The position numbers and the translations under genes were made by a program. Positions 62,809 to 64,000 of a stretch of 64,000 nucleotides of DNA are shown here, piece by piece; position 1 is the first letter of the stretch, and every line of letters begins with the position of its first letter. The notes below the pieces were generated by a model. It saw nothing but the letters and a program-made list of their open reading frames with translations. It had not been told where the DNA came from and made no database searches. The stretch is from Nocardioides sp. GTDB taxonomy: Bacteria > Actinomycetota > Actinomycetes > Propionibacteriales > Nocardioidaceae. The DNA is taken from the NCBI RefSeq assembly GCF_030019515.1, contig NZ_JASEEQ010000010.1:62001-126000 (forward strand), written 5' to 3'.

Positions 62809-63584
62809 TCCCCACGGTCGCCGTGACCCGCTACGTCACGCCGCTGCGCGAGGGTGGCAGCCTGCCGGGGATCGTCGAGGGCGACGACCTCGGTACGTAC
62901 GTGTGCAAGTTCCGCGGCGCCGGGCAGGGCGTCCGTGTGCTGGTCGCGGAGGTCATCGTCGGCGAGCTGGCCCGCCGGATCGGGCTGCGCACGCCCCAGC
63001 TGGTCGCGCTCGACCTGGACCCCGAGATCGCCCGCTACGAGGCCGATGAGGAGGTCCAGGACCTGCTCAACGCCAGCCCCGGGCTCAACCTCGGCGTGGA
63101 CTTCCTGCCCGGCGCGTTCGGCTTCGACGGCGAGGTCCCGACCGACGCCGGCGTGGCCGGCAAGGTGCTGTGGCTCGATGCCTTCACCGCCAACGTCGAC
63201 CGCTCCTGGCGCAACCCGAACCTGCTGGTGTGGCACGGCGACCTGTGGGTGATCGACCACGGCGCCGCGCTGTACTTCCACCACGCCTGGCCCGGCGGCG
63301 CGCTGACCAAGGACGGCGCGCCGGCCCGGTTCGCCGCGCAGCCGTGGAGCCCGGACGACCATGTCCTGCTCGCGTTCGCCGGCCAGCTGCCGGCCGCCGA
63401 CGAGGAGGTCCGGGCCGGGCTCTCGCCCGACGTGTTCGCCGAGGTGCTCGCGGCGGTCCCGGACGCCTGGCTCGAGCCGGTCCCCGGCGCCGAGAGTCCC
63501 GACGCGGCCCGTGCGGCGTACGTCGAGTTCCTGTCCGCGCGGCTCGCCGCGCGCCAGTGGCTCCCGGAGGTGGCCGCGCGATGA
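62805..63584 (+). CDS. HipA_2-like kinase-fold protein
   Basis: 259 residues from GTG 62805 (VIPTVAVTRYVTPLREGGSL). Opening GIVEGDDLGTYVCKFRGAGQ supplies an ATP-lysine-like CKF; GELARRIGLRTPQLVALDL, WLDAFTANVDRSWRNPNLLV with the catalytic-loop D, and LWVIDHGAALYFHH with the metal-binding D follow, the layout of HipA-type kinases. It lacks the N-terminal part of HipA toxins, and no HipB-type antitoxin is present. The DUF3037 gene overlaps its stop (ATGA), a pairing common for this family. Role unknown. Confidence 0.82.
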   Translation: MIPTVAVTRYVTPLREGGSLPGIVEGDDLGTYVCKFRGAGQGVRVLVAEVIVGELARRIGLRTPQLVALDLDPEIARYEADEEVQDLLNASPGLNLGVDFLPGAFGFDGEVPTDAGVAGKVLWLDAFTANVDRSWRNPNLLVWHGDLWVIDHGAALYFHHAWPGGALTKDGAPARFAAQPWSPDDHVLLAFAGQLPAADEEVRAGLSPDVFAEVLAAVPDAWLEPVPGAESPDAARAAYVEFLSARLAARQWLPEVAAR

Positions 63585-63973
63585 CCGCACCGAGCGCCCG
63601 GCTCGCCTACCAGTACGTCGTCCTGCGCTGCGTGCCCCGCGTCGACCGCGAGGAGTTCGTCAACGTGGGCGTGGTGCTCTACTGCCAGGCCACCGACTTC
63701 CTCGAGGTCGCCTGGCACGTCGACCGCGAGCGGCTGCGCGCCCTCGACCCCGGCCTCGACCTGGACCAGGTCTGCGACGCGCTGCAGTTCGTCGAAGGGG
63801 TCTGCGGCGGGGACGAGCGGGCCGGCGCCGCGGCCAGCGAGCCGCTCGGCCAGCGCTTCGGCTTCCTCAAGGCCCCGCGCAGCACCGTCCTGCAGCCCGG
63901 CCCGGTCCACGGTGGGCTGACCCGCGACCCCGCGCGCCAGCTCGAGCACCTGATGGAGAAGCTCGTCGGTTGA
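63581..63973 (+). CDS. DUF3037 protein
   Basis: 130 residues from ATG 63581 (MTAPSARLAYQYVVLRCVPR). RLAYQYVVLRCVPRVDREEF, VNVGVVLYCQ and a C-terminal LTRDPARQLEHLMEKLV match the DUF3037 pattern. Such proteins are usually encoded beside a HipA_2-like gene, which here overlaps it by four bases, so the products probably act together. Ends the recA-to-edge gene run; the stop codon lies in the first stem of a terminator hairpin. Confidence 0.85.
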   Translation: MTAPSARLAYQYVVLRCVPRVDREEFVNVGVVLYCQATDFLEVAWHVDRERLRALDPGLDLDQVCDALQFVEGVCGGDERAGAAASEPLGQRFGFLKAPRSTVLQPGPVHGGLTRDPARQLEHLMEKLVG

Positions 63974-64000
63974 GCCGCCCGCGGCCTGCGGGCGGCTCAA
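63970..64000 (+). terminator. Perfect 13-bp hairpin terminator at the right edge
   Basis: TTGAGCCGCCCGC (63970-63982) and GCGGGCGGCTCAA (63988-64000) pair fully around GGCCT. It contains the DUF3037 stop. The palindrome ends exactly at the window edge, so sequence beyond could extend it. Confidence 0.8.

Noticed and set aside
62805-63584. HipA toxin of a HipBA module
   Set aside because: Lacks the HipA N-terminal domain and a HipB-type partner.

Overview
This window comes from the chromosome of a high-GC Gram-positive bacterium, most likely a Nocardioides-like member of the Propionibacteriales. Three things suggest this: very strong GC at third codon positions; a conserved actinobacterial backbone (dapA, RNase J, ftsK, a RodZ-like gene, rimO, pgsA, cinA-type amidase, clgR, then a DUF3046 gene, recA, recX); and dispersed repeats of the GTCTCGACAGGCTCGACC type. 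I found no rRNA, tRNA or CRISPR array.

Positions 1-7300 are an accessory defence island. It holds the start of a type I restriction HsdR gene (cut by the window edge), a small HNH-like gene, an excisionase-like HTH gene, and a tyrosine integrase whose N-terminus appears frameshifted. These are followed by a tightly overlapping four-gene operon on the minus strand (7258 to 3549): a FokI-like PD-(D/E)xK nuclease, a QatB-like protein, a QueC-like QatC, and an unrecognised fourth protein. The pairing resembles the QatABCD anti-phage system but lacks the QatA ATPase and QatD TatD-type nuclease, so it may be an undescribed Qat variant. The operon appears to have its own promoter with a leaderless start.

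Positions 7700-28000 are housekeeping. Glutamine synthetase (glnA) is followed by a lipoate block: lipB, lipA, a two-lipoyl-domain E2 acyltransferase and dihydrolipoamide dehydrogenase. LipB/LipA make the cofactor that the E2 carries and LpdA reoxidises. Then come pepA, gcvT (also lipoate-linked through the glycine cleavage system), a sigma-factor-like protein fused to a membrane-anchored outer domain, a PhzF-type isomerase, thyA-folA, an F420-type luciferase-like oxidoreductase, a flavodoxin-like protein and dapA.

Positions 27650-36250 run RNase J, a repeat-rich 440-bp spacer, ftsK, a RodZ-like membrane protein, rimO and pgsA. Inserted between pgsA and the cinA/clgR pair are a secreted 5'-nucleotidase, a secreted multidomain nuclease and a GH15 glycosidase; the first two together look like an extracellular DNA/nucleotide scavenging module.

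Positions 43998-58920 carry a Nei-type glycosylase overlapping a 1540-residue Lhr helicase that has dispersed-repeat insertions in frame, then small lipoproteins, an SPW-repeat membrane protein, a TetR regulator, an Eis-like acetyltransferase, a YcaQ-like protein, a RidA protein, a DinB-methyltransferase fusion, the DUF3046 gene, an MFS exporter and MTA phosphorylase. recA (with an SOS box) and recX open a densely overlapping run of genes to the right edge: phosphoribosyltransferase, GNAT acetyltransferase, PPK2 kinase, HipA_2-like kinase and DUF3037 protein, closed by a strong hairpin at 63970-64000.
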